From positions 1-64,000 of the forward strand of contig NZ_JABYQT010000001.1 in assembly GCF_020075495.1 (NCBI RefSeq): DNA of 64,000 nt, written 5' to 3'. Shown here piece after piece: positions 34,734 through 42,782 of the stretch; the stretch's first letter is position 1; each line of letters begins with the position of its first letter. The stretch comes from Vreelandella aquamarina. GTDB lineage: Bacteria; Pseudomonadota; Gammaproteobacteria; Pseudomonadales; Halomonadaceae. The position numbers were made by a program, and so were the translations under genes. A model generated the notes under the pieces. That model saw only the letters and a program-made list of their open reading frames with translations. It did not search any database and had not been told where the DNA came from.

Positions 34734-35210
34734 TTACTTGCCGAGATAGGCGTTGAGCATCCAGATGGTCTTTTCCTGTTCGCGAATATAGTCGCTGGCC
34801 AGTGAGGCGGTGCCTTCATCGTCGGCATCGGAGGCCAGGGAGAGCACTTCGCGCTGCAGCTCGATCAGAGTCTGGTAGCCCTTGAGCACGCCGTTGACGC
34901 AGGCCTTGCCGTCGTGAACGTCCTTGTCTTCCTGAATATGAGAAAGCTTGGCGTAGTCGCTGTAGGCGTGAACCGGCTTGTGGCCCAGGGTCAGAATGCG
35001 CTCGGCGACTTCGTCTACCTTGGTCAACAGATCGGTATAGAACTCTTCGAACTTGACGTGAAGCTCGAAGAAATCACTCCCCTTGACGTTCCAGTGGTAG
35101 CCGCGCACGTTCATGTAAAAGATCTGATAGTTGGCCAGCAGATGATTGAGTTTTTCAGCCAGCTGGCTGGCGCTGCTTTCATGCAGGCCAATGCTGTTGG
35201 TATCGGTCAT
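34734..35210 (-). CDS. dps: Dps-family ferritin-like DNA-protection protein
   Basis: Dps dodecamers oxidise and store iron using peroxide and can coat DNA. The 158 residues contain the intersubunit ferroxidase ligands: H39 in YHWNVKG, H51, D66 and E70 in the HVKFEEFYTDLLTKVDEVAERI region. The lysine-rich N-terminal DNA-binding tail of E. coli Dps is not evident, so peroxide and iron protection may dominate. A perfect inverted repeat lies upstream. Confidence 0.95.
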   Translation of the reverse strand: MTDTNSIGLHESSASQLAEKLNHLLANYQIFYMNVRGYHWNVKGSDFFELHVKFEEFYTDLLTKVDEVAERILTLGHKPVHAYSDYAKLSHIQEDKDVHDGKACVNGVLKGYQTLIELQREVLSLASDADDEGTASLASDYIREQEKTIWMLNAYLGK

Positions 35211-35246
35211 GTTGTCTCTCCCTGTTGGAGCCGGAAAAAAACGGCC

Positions 35247-35261
35247 ATCAAATCATTTGAT
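35247..35261. promoter_or_regulatory. Candidate operator upstream of dps
   Basis: ATCAAAT-C-ATTTGAT is a perfect 15-base inverted repeat, 37-51 bases upstream of the dps start codon, a position where it could cover the promoter. It shares TTGAT half-sites with the palindromes before the manganese catalase gene. The binding protein is unknown. Confidence 0.4.
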
Positions 35262-35387
35262 CAGCATAAGACGTCGTGGCGATGTTGAAAAACAGGTTTT
35301 CTACATCGGACCCATAGCGTCACGGCATGGCGTCGAACTTGATGACGCGACGTTGTTGTCCAGTAATGCTGGCACTGGCCGCGTTTT

Positions 35388-36527
35388 TCAAGAGGTCCGC
35401 GAACTTGTCCACACCCGAATGACACTTTCCGAACGCGCGCTGAGCAGCTCGGCCGTTCGCGGCAGCGCCTCTTCAAGGGTCATCGGGCCATCGGCCAGGG
35501 CGAAGGCGGCGGTGACGCCTTCTTCCAGGCAGGCCTGCCAGCCTTCGCCCAGGCTGCCGGCCAGCACTACCACCGGCTTGCCCAGGCGCCGGGCGGCACG
35601 TGCCACGCCGATGGGCGTCTTGCCGGAGAGGCTTTGCCCATCCAGACGGCCTTCGCCGGTGATCACCAGGTCGGCGCTTTCCAGAAGCGCGGGCATATTG
35701 GCCTGCTGCATGATCATTTCGATGCCGGGCTTGAGCGTGGCACCGAGAAAGGCTCGTGCAGCAAAGCCCATGCCGCCCGCTGCACCGGCACCAGGCAGGT
35801 CGCGGTAATCTTCACCCAGCTCATGGGCGCTGACCTCTGCCAACCGGCCAAGCGCGTCATCCAGCATTGCCACCTGCTCAGGCGAGGCGCCTTTTTGTGG
35901 ACCAAATACAGCACTGGCACCGCGCTCGCCCAGCAGCGGGTTATCCACATCCACCGCCGCTTCCACATCAAGCATGGCCAGGCGCGGGTCGAGGCCGGCA
36001 AGCTCCAGGGTGGCAAGTGCTGCCAGCGCTGCGCCACCGGGAGGCAACTGGTTGCCTTGTTGATCGAGCAGGCGCGCGCCCAGCGCCTGAAGCATGCCGG
36101 CGCCCCCATCGTTGGTGGCGCTACCACCCAGCAACAACAGAGCCTTTTCCGCGCCCTGATCCAGCGCGGCGAGAAAGAGCTCGCCGACCCCAAAGGTCGA
36201 GGTGTGCAGGGCGTCGCGCTCTGCAATACTCAAGTGTTGCAGGCCACTGGCTTCTGCCAGCTCGATAAACGCGGTACGCTGTTCGCCAAGCCAGCCCCAT
36301 GTGGCCTGGCGCGGGCGGCCAAGCGCATCCTGTACCGTCGCCTGGCAGCGTTCGGCGCCGGTGGCGGCTATCAGGGCGTCCAGGCTGCCTTCTCCACCGT
36401 CGGCCAGTGGGCAGCAGTGGGTCTGCGCGCTGGGCGTGGCACTGTGCACCCCCCGCGCCATCGCCTGGGCGGCCTGTTCGGCGCTCAGCGCGTCCTTGAA
36501 ACTGTCGGGGCAAAGCAGGATATTCAT
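35388..36527 (-). CDS. Glycerate 2-kinase (GlxK/GarK type)
   Basis: This enzyme phosphorylates D-glycerate to 2-phosphoglycerate, linking glyoxylate or glucarate breakdown to glycolysis. The 379 residues start MNILLCPDSFKDALSAEQAA and include PLADGGEGS, LLLGGSATNDGGAGM, GAAGGMGFA and TGEGRLDGQS, all conserved in the class I glycerate kinase family. It stands alone, divergent from the lipoprotein-zev operon; no glyoxylate carboligase or tartronate reductase gene is adjacent. Confidence 0.95.
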   Translation of the reverse strand: MNILLCPDSFKDALSAEQAAQAMARGVHSATPSAQTHCCPLADGGEGSLDALIAATGAERCQATVQDALGRPRQATWGWLGEQRTAFIELAEASGLQHLSIAERDALHTSTFGVGELFLAALDQGAEKALLLLGGSATNDGGAGMLQALGARLLDQQGNQLPPGGAALAALATLELAGLDPRLAMLDVEAAVDVDNPLLGERGASAVFGPQKGASPEQVAMLDDALGRLAEVSAHELGEDYRDLPGAGAAGGMGFAARAFLGATLKPGIEMIMQQANMPALLESADLVITGEGRLDGQSLSGKTPIGVARAARRLGKPVVVLAGSLGEGWQACLEEGVTAAFALADGPMTLEEALPRTAELLSARSESVIRVWTSSRTS

Positions 36528-36634
36528 CGCACGACCTCCGTGGATCAGTGTCTGTGATCTATCGTGATAAAAGGGGCGAGCTTAACGCGCCGCTTGGTGG
36601 CAAACCAGCCGTGACGACCGCTAGAGGATCCAAC

Positions 36635-37189
36635 ATGAAGTCGATACCTGTTACGTTGACCTGCCTGCTGGCCCTGGCCGGCTGTCAGGCCACACCGGAC
36701 CGCTTGCCCCAGGCCGAGCCTGCCCCGGCGGTGGCGTGTCACTTTCCCATTGGTGCAACCGATACCCAAGCGGTGCTGCGCCAGAGCGTGGCGGTGCTGA
36801 CCGAGTGGGGGTTCGAGCTGGACTCCACCGACACGTCCCTTGGACTGATCAGCGCCAGCCGGCAAGAGGCGCTGCACGGCTACTACGACCCCTATGATAA
36901 CGCCTACGGCTATGGCCGGGGGATGCGTGTCTTTGGCGGGTTCGGAATCGGGCGCGGGGCTGGCGCCGGTATCGGGCTCGGGTTTGGTGGCGGGCTCAAT
37001 CAGCAGCCTGTCGAAGTCGAGCGGGTGTCGGTGCTGGTGGGTGATGACGTACGAATTTCCCGCGATCTGCGCCGCTACGACCATCTGGGTGACCTGCGCG
37101 AATCCCGCAGCGCCAGCAGCCATGATTTCTGCCAGCGCTTTCAGTCAGCCCTCGAACCGGGTAGCTTGCCGTCGGGGAGAGCACTATGA
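36635..37189 (+). CDS. Glycine-rich lipoprotein of unknown function
   Basis: The 184-residue product has a lipoprotein signal with box LALAGC (Cys17), a domain around 47-77 (VLRQSVAVLTEWGFELDST...), and a Gly/Tyr-rich stretch (about 83-120). The domain pattern recurs in the next gene's product, so the two look like distant paralogues. The start at 36,635 follows AGAGGA. Its stop overlaps the next start by four bases (ATGA), making it the first gene of a coupled set leading into zevA-zevB. No specific family is recognised. Confidence 0.72.
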   Translation: MKSIPVTLTCLLALAGCQATPDRLPQAEPAPAVACHFPIGATDTQAVLRQSVAVLTEWGFELDSTDTSLGLISASRQEALHGYYDPYDNAYGYGRGMRVFGGFGIGRGAGAGIGLGFGGGLNQQPVEVERVSVLVGDDVRISRDLRRYDHLGDLRESRSASSHDFCQRFQSALEPGSLPSGRAL

Positions 37190-37563
37190 GGTATCTAGCC
37201 GCGAGCTGGGCCAGGTGGGCAGGAATCGGTGCGCTCGTCTTGCTGGTGGCAGGTTGTGCGACCACGTCACCTTCAGCCCCGCGCGAACTGGTGTATGCCG
37301 CGCCGGTCGACACCACGTTTCGAAGCGCCGTCGAGCTGATGATGGAGCAGGGCTATGTGATTCGCCACGCGGATTTGGCGCTGGGGCGAGCAGAGGCGGC
37401 GCTGGCACGCTGGCCCGAGTACCGCGTGCAGTTGCAGGTGAGTGAAGCCGCCCGCGGCAGTCAGGTAAGCGTGACGGCCTGGCGCGGCTCGCAGCCACTG
37501 CCGCCCTACCTGCTGGACCCGTGGCTCGTCAGTTTACAGGCAAGGTTGGGATTGGCACCGTGA
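37186..37563 (+). CDS. Small lipoprotein of unknown function
   Basis: The 125-residue product has lipobox LVAGC with Cys24. Residues 44-70 (TTFRSAVELMMEQGYVIRHA...) mirror the domain of the preceding lipoprotein in spacing and in the pattern R-x-[SA]-V-x-L-x5-G-[FY]. It overlaps that gene by four bases. The downstream zevA-like gene starts eight bases after its stop, or overlaps it if a GTG at 37,560 is used. Probably surface- or periplasm-facing; function unknown. Confidence 0.7.
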   Translation: MRYLAASWARWAGIGALVLLVAGCATTSPSAPRELVYAAPVDTTFRSAVELMMEQGYVIRHADLALGRAEAALARWPEYRVQLQVSEAARGSQVSVTAWRGSQPLPPYLLDPWLVSLQARLGLAP

Positions 37564-37571
37564 AGCAGCCT

Positions 37572-38261
37572 ATGAAACAGAGTCGTTATCACACCATGAA
37601 GCGTAGCTTGAGCAGCCGACGCTGGGCGCTGGGTGCGGGCATCATCGGCCTGATGTTGAGCCCCCTGGCAGCGGCGCATCCCCATGGCTGGATCGATTTC
37701 AGCATCCGGGTATTGACCGACGACGACGGGGTAATGCGCGGGCTTCATCAGACCTGGCGCATGGACCCGTTCTACAGTCTGGTGGTGTTTGAAGAGCTTA
37801 CCCAGGTAGACGGCACAAGCCTGGACGAAGGGCTTGATCAGCTCGGCCTCGAAATACGCAATAATCTGGCCGAACAGCACTACTTTACCGATATACGCCT
37901 GGACGGCGAGCCCCTGGCGCTTGGCGAGGCCAGCGAATATACGGCCAGAGAAAACGATGGGCGGCTTGCGTTTACGTTCATTCTGCCCCTGGAAACGCCA
38001 CAGCCGCTGGCCGGGCATACCCTCGACTATCAGATATTCGACCCGACCTATTACATCGAGATGGTGCACGAGGCAGACGGTAATCAACCCGACCCGGATG
38101 CCCTGGTGCTGCACGGCGAACCGGTGTGCGAGCTGACCATTCTGGGCGCCGACCCGGACCCGGAGCTGGTCATGCAGGCCGCGCTGCTGGATGTGGACGA
38201 GGAGGGTGAGCCGGGGCTTGGTCGCCACTTTGCCGAAACCGGGCATATCGACTGCCGCTGA
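37572..38261 (+). CDS. ZevA-like periplasmic metal-binding protein (DUF1007)
   Basis: DUF1007 proteins pair with a NicO-family permease. In Haemophilus influenzae the ZevA/ZevB pair supports zinc uptake. This protein has a signal peptide cleaved near LAAAHPHGW, leaving a histidine-rich mature N-terminus, then the conserved WRMDPFYSLVV and HYFTDI segments. The start is uncertain: GTG 37,560 (overlapping the previous stop), ATG 37,572 or ATG 37,596. All give the same mature protein. The permease follows after 36 bases. Zinc as the substrate is inferred from the family. Confidence 0.78.
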   Translation: MKQSRYHTMKRSLSSRRWALGAGIIGLMLSPLAAAHPHGWIDFSIRVLTDDDGVMRGLHQTWRMDPFYSLVVFEELTQVDGTSLDEGLDQLGLEIRNNLAEQHYFTDIRLDGEPLALGEASEYTARENDGRLAFTFILPLETPQPLAGHTLDYQIFDPTYYIEMVHEADGNQPDPDALVLHGEPVCELTILGADPDPELVMQAALLDVDEEGEPGLGRHFAETGHIDCR

Positions 38262-38297
38262 TTGATCGAACACGTATGAAGACAGGTACCGCGCGTC

Positions 38298-39326
38298 ATG
38301 CACTCTCCCGTTAACCGTAAGCCACTGATGGTGGCCGGGCTCTTGGCCCTTGCCGCCATCGGCTTGTTTTTCCTGCTCCAGGGTAGCCTGCAAGGCGCAA
38401 GCTACCAGCTGCTTGCCTGGCAGCGGGAACTTCACCGTTCGCTGACCCTGGCGATCACCGAACTTGCCCGCACGCCCACTCAGGCTACCTGGTGGGTGCT
38501 GTTGAGCGTCAGTTTCGGCTATGGCGTCTTTCACGCCGCCGGCCCCGGCCACGGCAAGGCCGTTCTGGCTACCTATCTTGCGTCGCACGGTGGTGCCACC
38601 CGGCGGGCGCTGGGGCTCTCCTTTGCCGCGTCGCTGCTTCAAGGCGTTACCGCCATCGTGATGGTGGCCGTGCTGGTACACGGGCTGGGGTGGCTGACCC
38701 GCCAGGCCATGGGCAGCGTCGTGTGGGTGGAGCAAGCCAGTTTTCTGCTGGTAACGCTTCTTGGTGGGTGGCTTTGCCTGCGCGCCTACAAGCAACTGCG
38801 TCGCGCTTATCGGCCGCTGGTGTTCACGCCTGCCGTACATAGCCACACGGCTGGCCCTGTCCAGGGTCATGCTCATTTGCCCGGCCATGATCACCACTGC
38901 TGCGGCGGTGCTCATCATGTCGAACCCCAGCAGGCGCTGGATTGGCGCACGGCCATCATGACGGTATTGGCCATCGGCATGCGCCCCTGTAGCGGTGCGG
39001 TCCTGCTGCTCGGGGCTGCCAGCCTGCTGGGGCAGTTCTACGTGGGGGTCGTGTCTGTCGTGGCGATGTCGTTGGGGACCGGCATCACCGTATCGGCCCT
39101 GGCGCTTGCCAGCGTGTTTGCCCGCCGCTGGGCCACACGGCGCCTGGCCAAGCAGCAGCACGCCTCCGAGGCCATTCAGAAAGTAGCAGGATGGGCAGCA
39201 CTGGCGGGTGGCGCCTTGATCATCGTGCTTGGGGTGACGCTTGCCATGGCAAGCGCCACCCAGCCTGCGGGCACGCCGTTTCTGGGCGAGCCACCCACCC
39301 GTCAGGGCAGCCCCTTGCTGCGTTAA
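38298..39326 (+). CDS. ZevB-like NicO-family metal permease
   Basis: The 342-residue protein has about six membrane helices, the family motif FHAAGPGHGKAVLATY (78-93), a cytosolic or loop histidine cluster (181-207, GHDHHCCGGAHH) and a second conserved IGMRPCSGA. NicO members move Ni, Co or Zn. Next to a DUF1007 protein, zinc uptake as in ZevAB is the best guess; an RcnA-type Ni/Co exporter is the alternative. The stop codon shares TTAA with the convergent HIT gene. Confidence 0.8.
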   Translation: MHSPVNRKPLMVAGLLALAAIGLFFLLQGSLQGASYQLLAWQRELHRSLTLAITELARTPTQATWWVLLSVSFGYGVFHAAGPGHGKAVLATYLASHGGATRRALGLSFAASLLQGVTAIVMVAVLVHGLGWLTRQAMGSVVWVEQASFLLVTLLGGWLCLRAYKQLRRAYRPLVFTPAVHSHTAGPVQGHAHLPGHDHHCCGGAHHVEPQQALDWRTAIMTVLAIGMRPCSGAVLLLGAASLLGQFYVGVVSVVAMSLGTGITVSALALASVFARRWATRRLAKQQHASEAIQKVAGWAALAGGALIIVLGVTLAMASATQPAGTPFLGEPPTRQGSPLLR

Positions 39327-39742
39327 ACGTCCAGGCGCCCGACATGGGCGATCAGTTGATCTCGCAGGCCGGCCAGCTGTTCAAGGCCATAAGGTTCGGC
39401 GCTGCCGTGACCCCATACCGGAGCGGGCCAGGCAGCGTCACTGCGCCTGCGCACCACTACATGGACATGCAACTGGCTGACGACGTTGCCCAATGTGGCA
39501 ATATTGAGCTTGTCGCCTTCAAACAGGCTTTTCATCACGCGGCCCAGCTGGGTGGCTTCTCGCCATAGCTGGGCCTGGTCTGACTCGGAAAGCTCGAATA
39601 CTTCGCTGATACCCTCAAGGCGTGGCACCAGAATGGCCCAAGGGTAGCGTGCATCGTTCATCAGCAGCACTCGGCAAAGCGGCAGGTCCGCGATGGGAAA
39701 GGTGTCATCCTTGAGGCGGGGGTCCAGATTGACGTCGTTCAT
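39323..39742 (-). CDS. HIT family nucleotide-binding protein
   Basis: The 139 residues carry the HIT triad as QLHVHVVVRR and the N-terminal DPRLKDDTFPIADLPLCRVLLMND pattern of gammaproteobacterial HIT proteins. The family hydrolyses or transfers nucleotides from nucleoside phosphate conjugates; the specific substrate is unknown. GGAG upstream selects the start at 39,742 over one 19 codons earlier. Confidence 0.88.
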   Translation of the reverse strand: MNDVNLDPRLKDDTFPIADLPLCRVLLMNDARYPWAILVPRLEGISEVFELSESDQAQLWREATQLGRVMKSLFEGDKLNIATLGNVVSQLHVHVVVRRRSDAAWPAPVWGHGSAEPYGLEQLAGLRDQLIAHVGRLDV

Positions 39743-39946
39743 GAGGTACTCCAGGCGATCTTGGGTCAGGCCATCATAGCAGGTGAGTGCGCCGGCCAAG
39801 CTTGTAGATAACGCCTTTCAAGCAAATCAGCTCATGGAAAACAGGCGAAAATGCCAAAACGCTGTTACGCTGAGAGTACGCCTTAGAAGGGCGGTCACTG
39901 CCCATGGCGCTTTTTGCTGTTGACTGACACGTTAAGGAGAACATCC

Positions 39947-40078
39947 ATGAAAAAGCTTTTGGCGACGAGCCTCATTTTGTTGATGGCAGCCGGTACACTG
40001 GCTGGCTGCAACACGATTTCCGGTGCTGGCAAGGATGTGGAGCGCGGCGGGCAGGCGGTTCAGGACGCTGCTGACTAA
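39947..40078 (+). CDS. Entericidin-like small lipoprotein
   Basis: A 43-residue product, MKKLLATSLILLMAAGTLAG then C21NTISGAGKDVERGGQ, has the entericidin EcnA/EcnB pattern: lipobox LAGC followed by NT-x-x-G-x-G-[KR]-D. AAGGAG lies at 39,934-39,939, eight bases before the ATG. E. coli entericidins act as a toxin/antidote pair of cell-envelope peptides; only one copy is present here, so toxicity cannot be assumed. Confidence 0.88.
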   Translation: MKKLLATSLILLMAAGTLAGCNTISGAGKDVERGGQAVQDAAD

Positions 40079-40104
40079 AAAGCATATGCCTTGACGATGT
40101 CGAG

Positions 40105-40132
40105 CGGGCCGGGCATACGCCTGGCCCGTTTT
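40105..40132 (+). terminator. Rho-independent terminator after the entericidin gene
   Basis: CGGGCCGGGC pairs with GCCTGGCCCG (one G-T pair) around ATAC, followed by TTTT. Confidence 0.85.
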
Positions 40133-40172
40133 GTGTGCGGGTAACCCGAATAACCAGAACAAGGGCAAGCCA

Positions 40173-40526
40173 ATGACCACCTGGCACTACATCACCATGT
40201 GCGGCGCAGTACGCTACTCGACAATGCTCGTGGCGGGCGGGGCAATCCTGCTGCTGGGTGCCTGCGCCACCGGCGTGGAAGACTCCTTTGCAGGCGAGCA
40301 GGCGGCCCAGCCTGTTTCGCTCGAGATGTGTGATGCCGCGGCGGTCGACTACGCGCTCGGCGAAATCTTCGATGAAGCCAACCTGCCCCAGCTGCAAAGC
40401 GAAAGCCAGTCGCGCCAGGTTCGCGTGCTGCATCCCGGCGATGCGGCGACGATGGACCATCGCCCCGAGCGCCTGAACATTCATGTGGATGACGACGAGC
40501 GCATCGAAGCGCTGCGCTGCGGCTAG
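40173..40526 (+). CDS. I78-family peptidase inhibitor, lipoprotein
   Basis: The 117-residue product has a hydrophobic leader ending in LLGAC and a C-terminal segment MDHRPERLNIHVDDDERIEALRCG that is diagnostic of I78 inhibitors (potato-inhibitor-I-like, directed at chymotrypsin- or elastase-type serine proteases). The start at 40,173 follows AAGGG; two later ATGs would also keep the lipobox. It probably guards the periplasm. The stop shares CTAG with the convergent LysE gene. Confidence 0.85.
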   Translation: MTTWHYITMCGAVRYSTMLVAGGAILLLGACATGVEDSFAGEQAAQPVSLEMCDAAAVDYALGEIFDEANLPQLQSESQSRQVRVLHPGDAATMDHRPERLNIHVDDDERIEALRCG

Positions 40527-41134
40527 CGCAGAATCAATATCACGCAGGCGGCGGTCAACATGCCCATGGTGACGTTGAATGCGCGCCAGGCAGCGGCGGT
40601 TTTGATCCAGCGGCCGATGGCCATGCCAAAGCTCGCCCATACCAGAAGACACGGCAGGGCAACCAGCTCGGCAAAGCTCACAAGAATCACGGCGTTGATG
40701 ATCTTGGGTCCGCTCTCGGGCAGAAAGCCTGCGATGAGCGCAAGCCCCAGCACCCAAGCCTTGGGGTTGGCAAGCTGAAACAGAGCCGCTTGCCAGAACG
40801 TCAGCGGTGCGCTCTTGGCGCTGGTATTCTGCACGTTGGGCGGCGCCGCCGTGGCGATCTTGAACGCCAGGTAAAGCAGGTAAGCGCTGCCTACCCAGCG
40901 AAGTGTCGTGTGCAGTACGGGAAAACGCTCGAACAGCGCACCCAAGCCCAGCGCAATGGCCAGATAGAGCAGAAAGCACCCGCCGATGATTCCCCACATA
41001 TGGGGCACGGTGCGACGCACGCCAAAGTTGGCCCCGGAGGCGGTCAACATCAGGTTATTGGGCCCTGGCGTCAAGGTCATCGGCATCATGAACATAGCCA
41101 CGGGGCCCAGCAGAAGCAGCCATTCACTACTCAT
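40523..41134 (-). CDS. LysE/RhtB-family exporter
   Basis: The 203-residue membrane protein has six predicted helices and the family signature TLTPGPNNLMLTASGANFGVRR (N-terminal), with AALFQLANPKAWVLGL in the middle. Members export amino acids or derivatives; the substrate is not evident. AAGGA selects the start at 41,134. The coding region begins eight bases inside the end of the upstream voltage-sensor-like gene, so the two are probably co-transcribed. Confidence 0.9.
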   Translation of the reverse strand: MSSEWLLLLGPVAMFMMPMTLTPGPNNLMLTASGANFGVRRTVPHMWGIIGGCFLLYLAIALGLGALFERFPVLHTTLRWVGSAYLLYLAFKIATAAPPNVQNTSAKSAPLTFWQAALFQLANPKAWVLGLALIAGFLPESGPKIINAVILVSFAELVALPCLLVWASFGMAIGRWIKTAAAWRAFNVTMGMLTAACVILILR

Positions 41135-42131
41135 AGCGATCCTTCCAGCGCTGGCGGTTGACCTGCTCCTTGAGCATTTCCAGGATGTCGTAGAGCACCT
41201 GCTCGGTAATCTGGTTGCTCTGCTTGTCAACGCTCAGCCAACTGTCAAAGCTGCTGTCCGCGGTGCGCTCGATGAATTGCCTGAACTCGGGAGAGTGAAT
41301 GCCGAGCGCCATTTCGTCTACCAGCCGTTGGGCAACACCGCTGATGGAGGCCTGCATGGCGCTGGTGGCGGTCTGGCCCATGGGCAGGCGTTGCAGGCGT
41401 TGAATCTCCGGGCTTTCGTTCAGCGTGCGGGTCACCAGATTGTCAATGGCCGTCATGGCGGTATCGCGATTGAGCTGGTAGGCCTCGCCGACGGTGCTCT
41501 CCAGGCGCTGGACGATCTCGCTGATCAGCGCCGCCTTGCGTGGCATGATGACCCGGTCGATGACCCGCTCGGTCAGGGAGTCGCTGGCCAGTATCTGCTG
41601 CTGCACGTTGCCCAGCAGGCGCAGGGCGATGCGGTCGGAAAGCTCTTCGAGCAGGATGTCGTAATACTTGAAGAAGAACTTGTAGATGGGCCAGTGGGTA
41701 ACGTTGACAAGCCCCAGGCGGTGCAGACGGTGAAGCAGCGAGACCACGCGCAATACCCGCAACAGGCGAAAGCCGCTTAACGGAATACAGCCCAGCACGT
41801 CATACCAGTGAACGAAGGGGTAGAAAAACCAGCGGTGGTAACGCCGCTCGGCAATGGCTGCTGCCCAGCCCAGCAGGATATCGACCACGAACAGACCGAC
41901 AAAGAACAGATCGATGTGAAAGAAGCGGTCATGGACCTCGCTGTCGTAAAACGCGTGAAACCCGGGCGCAAGGCTTGCCACTGCCTGATTGAACGGCCCG
42001 ATCAGATAAAGCGAATCAAACAGCAAAAGCCCCAGGTTGAGCACTACCGCGATGATGATGATAAGGTCCCAGCCGATATGAGCGTACTCGACGGGCTTGG
42101 GCAGTTGTGGGTAGCGCCGCCTGATGGGCAT
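41127..42131 (-). CDS. Voltage-sensor-like membrane protein without a recognisable pore
   Basis: The 334 residues start with four hydrophobic segments arranged like a voltage-sensor domain: S1 about 20-46, S2 about 67-92 (with D84), S3 about 101-118 (YDVLGCIPL, D111) and S4 121-140. In S4, R122, R125, R128, R135 and R138 alternate with hydrophobic residues. No S5-pore-S6 follows. Instead there are about 190 mostly helical, hydrophilic residues with no motif I know. The start at 42,131 follows AAGGAGG. It could be a proton channel, a voltage-coupled signalling protein or a degenerate cation channel. Confidence 0.65.
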   Translation of the reverse strand: MPIRRRYPQLPKPVEYAHIGWDLIIIIAVVLNLGLLLFDSLYLIGPFNQAVASLAPGFHAFYDSEVHDRFFHIDLFFVGLFVVDILLGWAAAIAERRYHRWFFYPFVHWYDVLGCIPLSGFRLLRVLRVVSLLHRLHRLGLVNVTHWPIYKFFFKYYDILLEELSDRIALRLLGNVQQQILASDSLTERVIDRVIMPRKAALISEIVQRLESTVGEAYQLNRDTAMTAIDNLVTRTLNESPEIQRLQRLPMGQTATSAMQASISGVAQRLVDEMALGIHSPEFRQFIERTADSSFDSWLSVDKQSNQITEQVLYDILEMLKEQVNRQRWKDRYE

Positions 42132-42175
42132 GCAACCTCCTTGTTGGGCGTGAGAGCAAAATAGCTGCGTGGTCG

Positions 42176-42712
42176 TCAAGCCTGCGTTTGGCCGGGTTCA
42201 GTCTGGGTCTGGTAGTGCTGCTGGGTCATCTTCTCTTCCTGTTCCGCCTGCTTGCGATGCTTCTTGCGCAGCGCCGCCTTTTCGAAACGCAGTTTCTGGA
42301 TCGGCGTGGTCAGCGTCAGCGGCGGAACGCTTGCGGGCTTGCCGTTCGCGTCCACGGCCACCATGGTCAGGTAGCAACTGTTGGTATGACGAATCAGCTT
42401 GTTGCGGATATCCTCGGCCACCACCTTGATGCCAATCTCCATGGAAGAGCGACCTACATGGTTCACGCAGGCCAGAAAGGTGACCAGCTCGCCAACATGA
42501 ATGGGCTGCTTGAACAGTACCTGGTCGACCGACAGTGTTACCACGTAGTGACCAGAGTAGCGGCTGGCGCAGGCGTAGGCGACCTCGTCGAGCTTCTTGA
42601 GAATGGCCCCGCCGTGCACCTTGCCGCTGAAGTTGGCCATGTCGGGGGTCATGAGAACGGTCATCGACAGCTCGTGCTGTCCTGGCAAGGCGGCTTGCGC
42701 TGCATCTGACAT
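42176..42712 (-). CDS. Acyl-CoA thioesterase, hotdog fold (YciA/ACOT type)
   Basis: The 178 residues contain the hotdog helix region ANFSGKVHGGAILKKLDEVAYACASRYSG and the acidic catalytic position typical of YciA/ACOT proteins, followed by a basic C-terminal tail (KKHRKQAEQEEKM). It hydrolyses acyl-CoA to acid plus CoA; chain-length preference is unknown. It lies 44 bases upstream of the voltage-sensor-like gene on the same strand. Confidence 0.9.
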   Translation of the reverse strand: MSDAAQAALPGQHELSMTVLMTPDMANFSGKVHGGAILKKLDEVAYACASRYSGHYVVTLSVDQVLFKQPIHVGELVTFLACVNHVGRSSMEIGIKVVAEDIRNKLIRHTNSCYLTMVAVDANGKPASVPPLTLTTPIQKLRFEKAALRKKHRKQAEQEEKMTQQHYQTQTEPGQTQA

Positions 42713-42782
42713 AGTGAATCCTTGTCTATACGCGCCACCCGCTCAGGGCGGGTAGCGAATCCAAGGGTCGAGTACCTGGTGA

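Noticed and set aside
37506..39161. 551-codon open frame antisense to the zevA/zevB-like genes
   Set aside because: The plus-strand genes have signal peptide, membrane helices and family motifs; the antisense frame has none.
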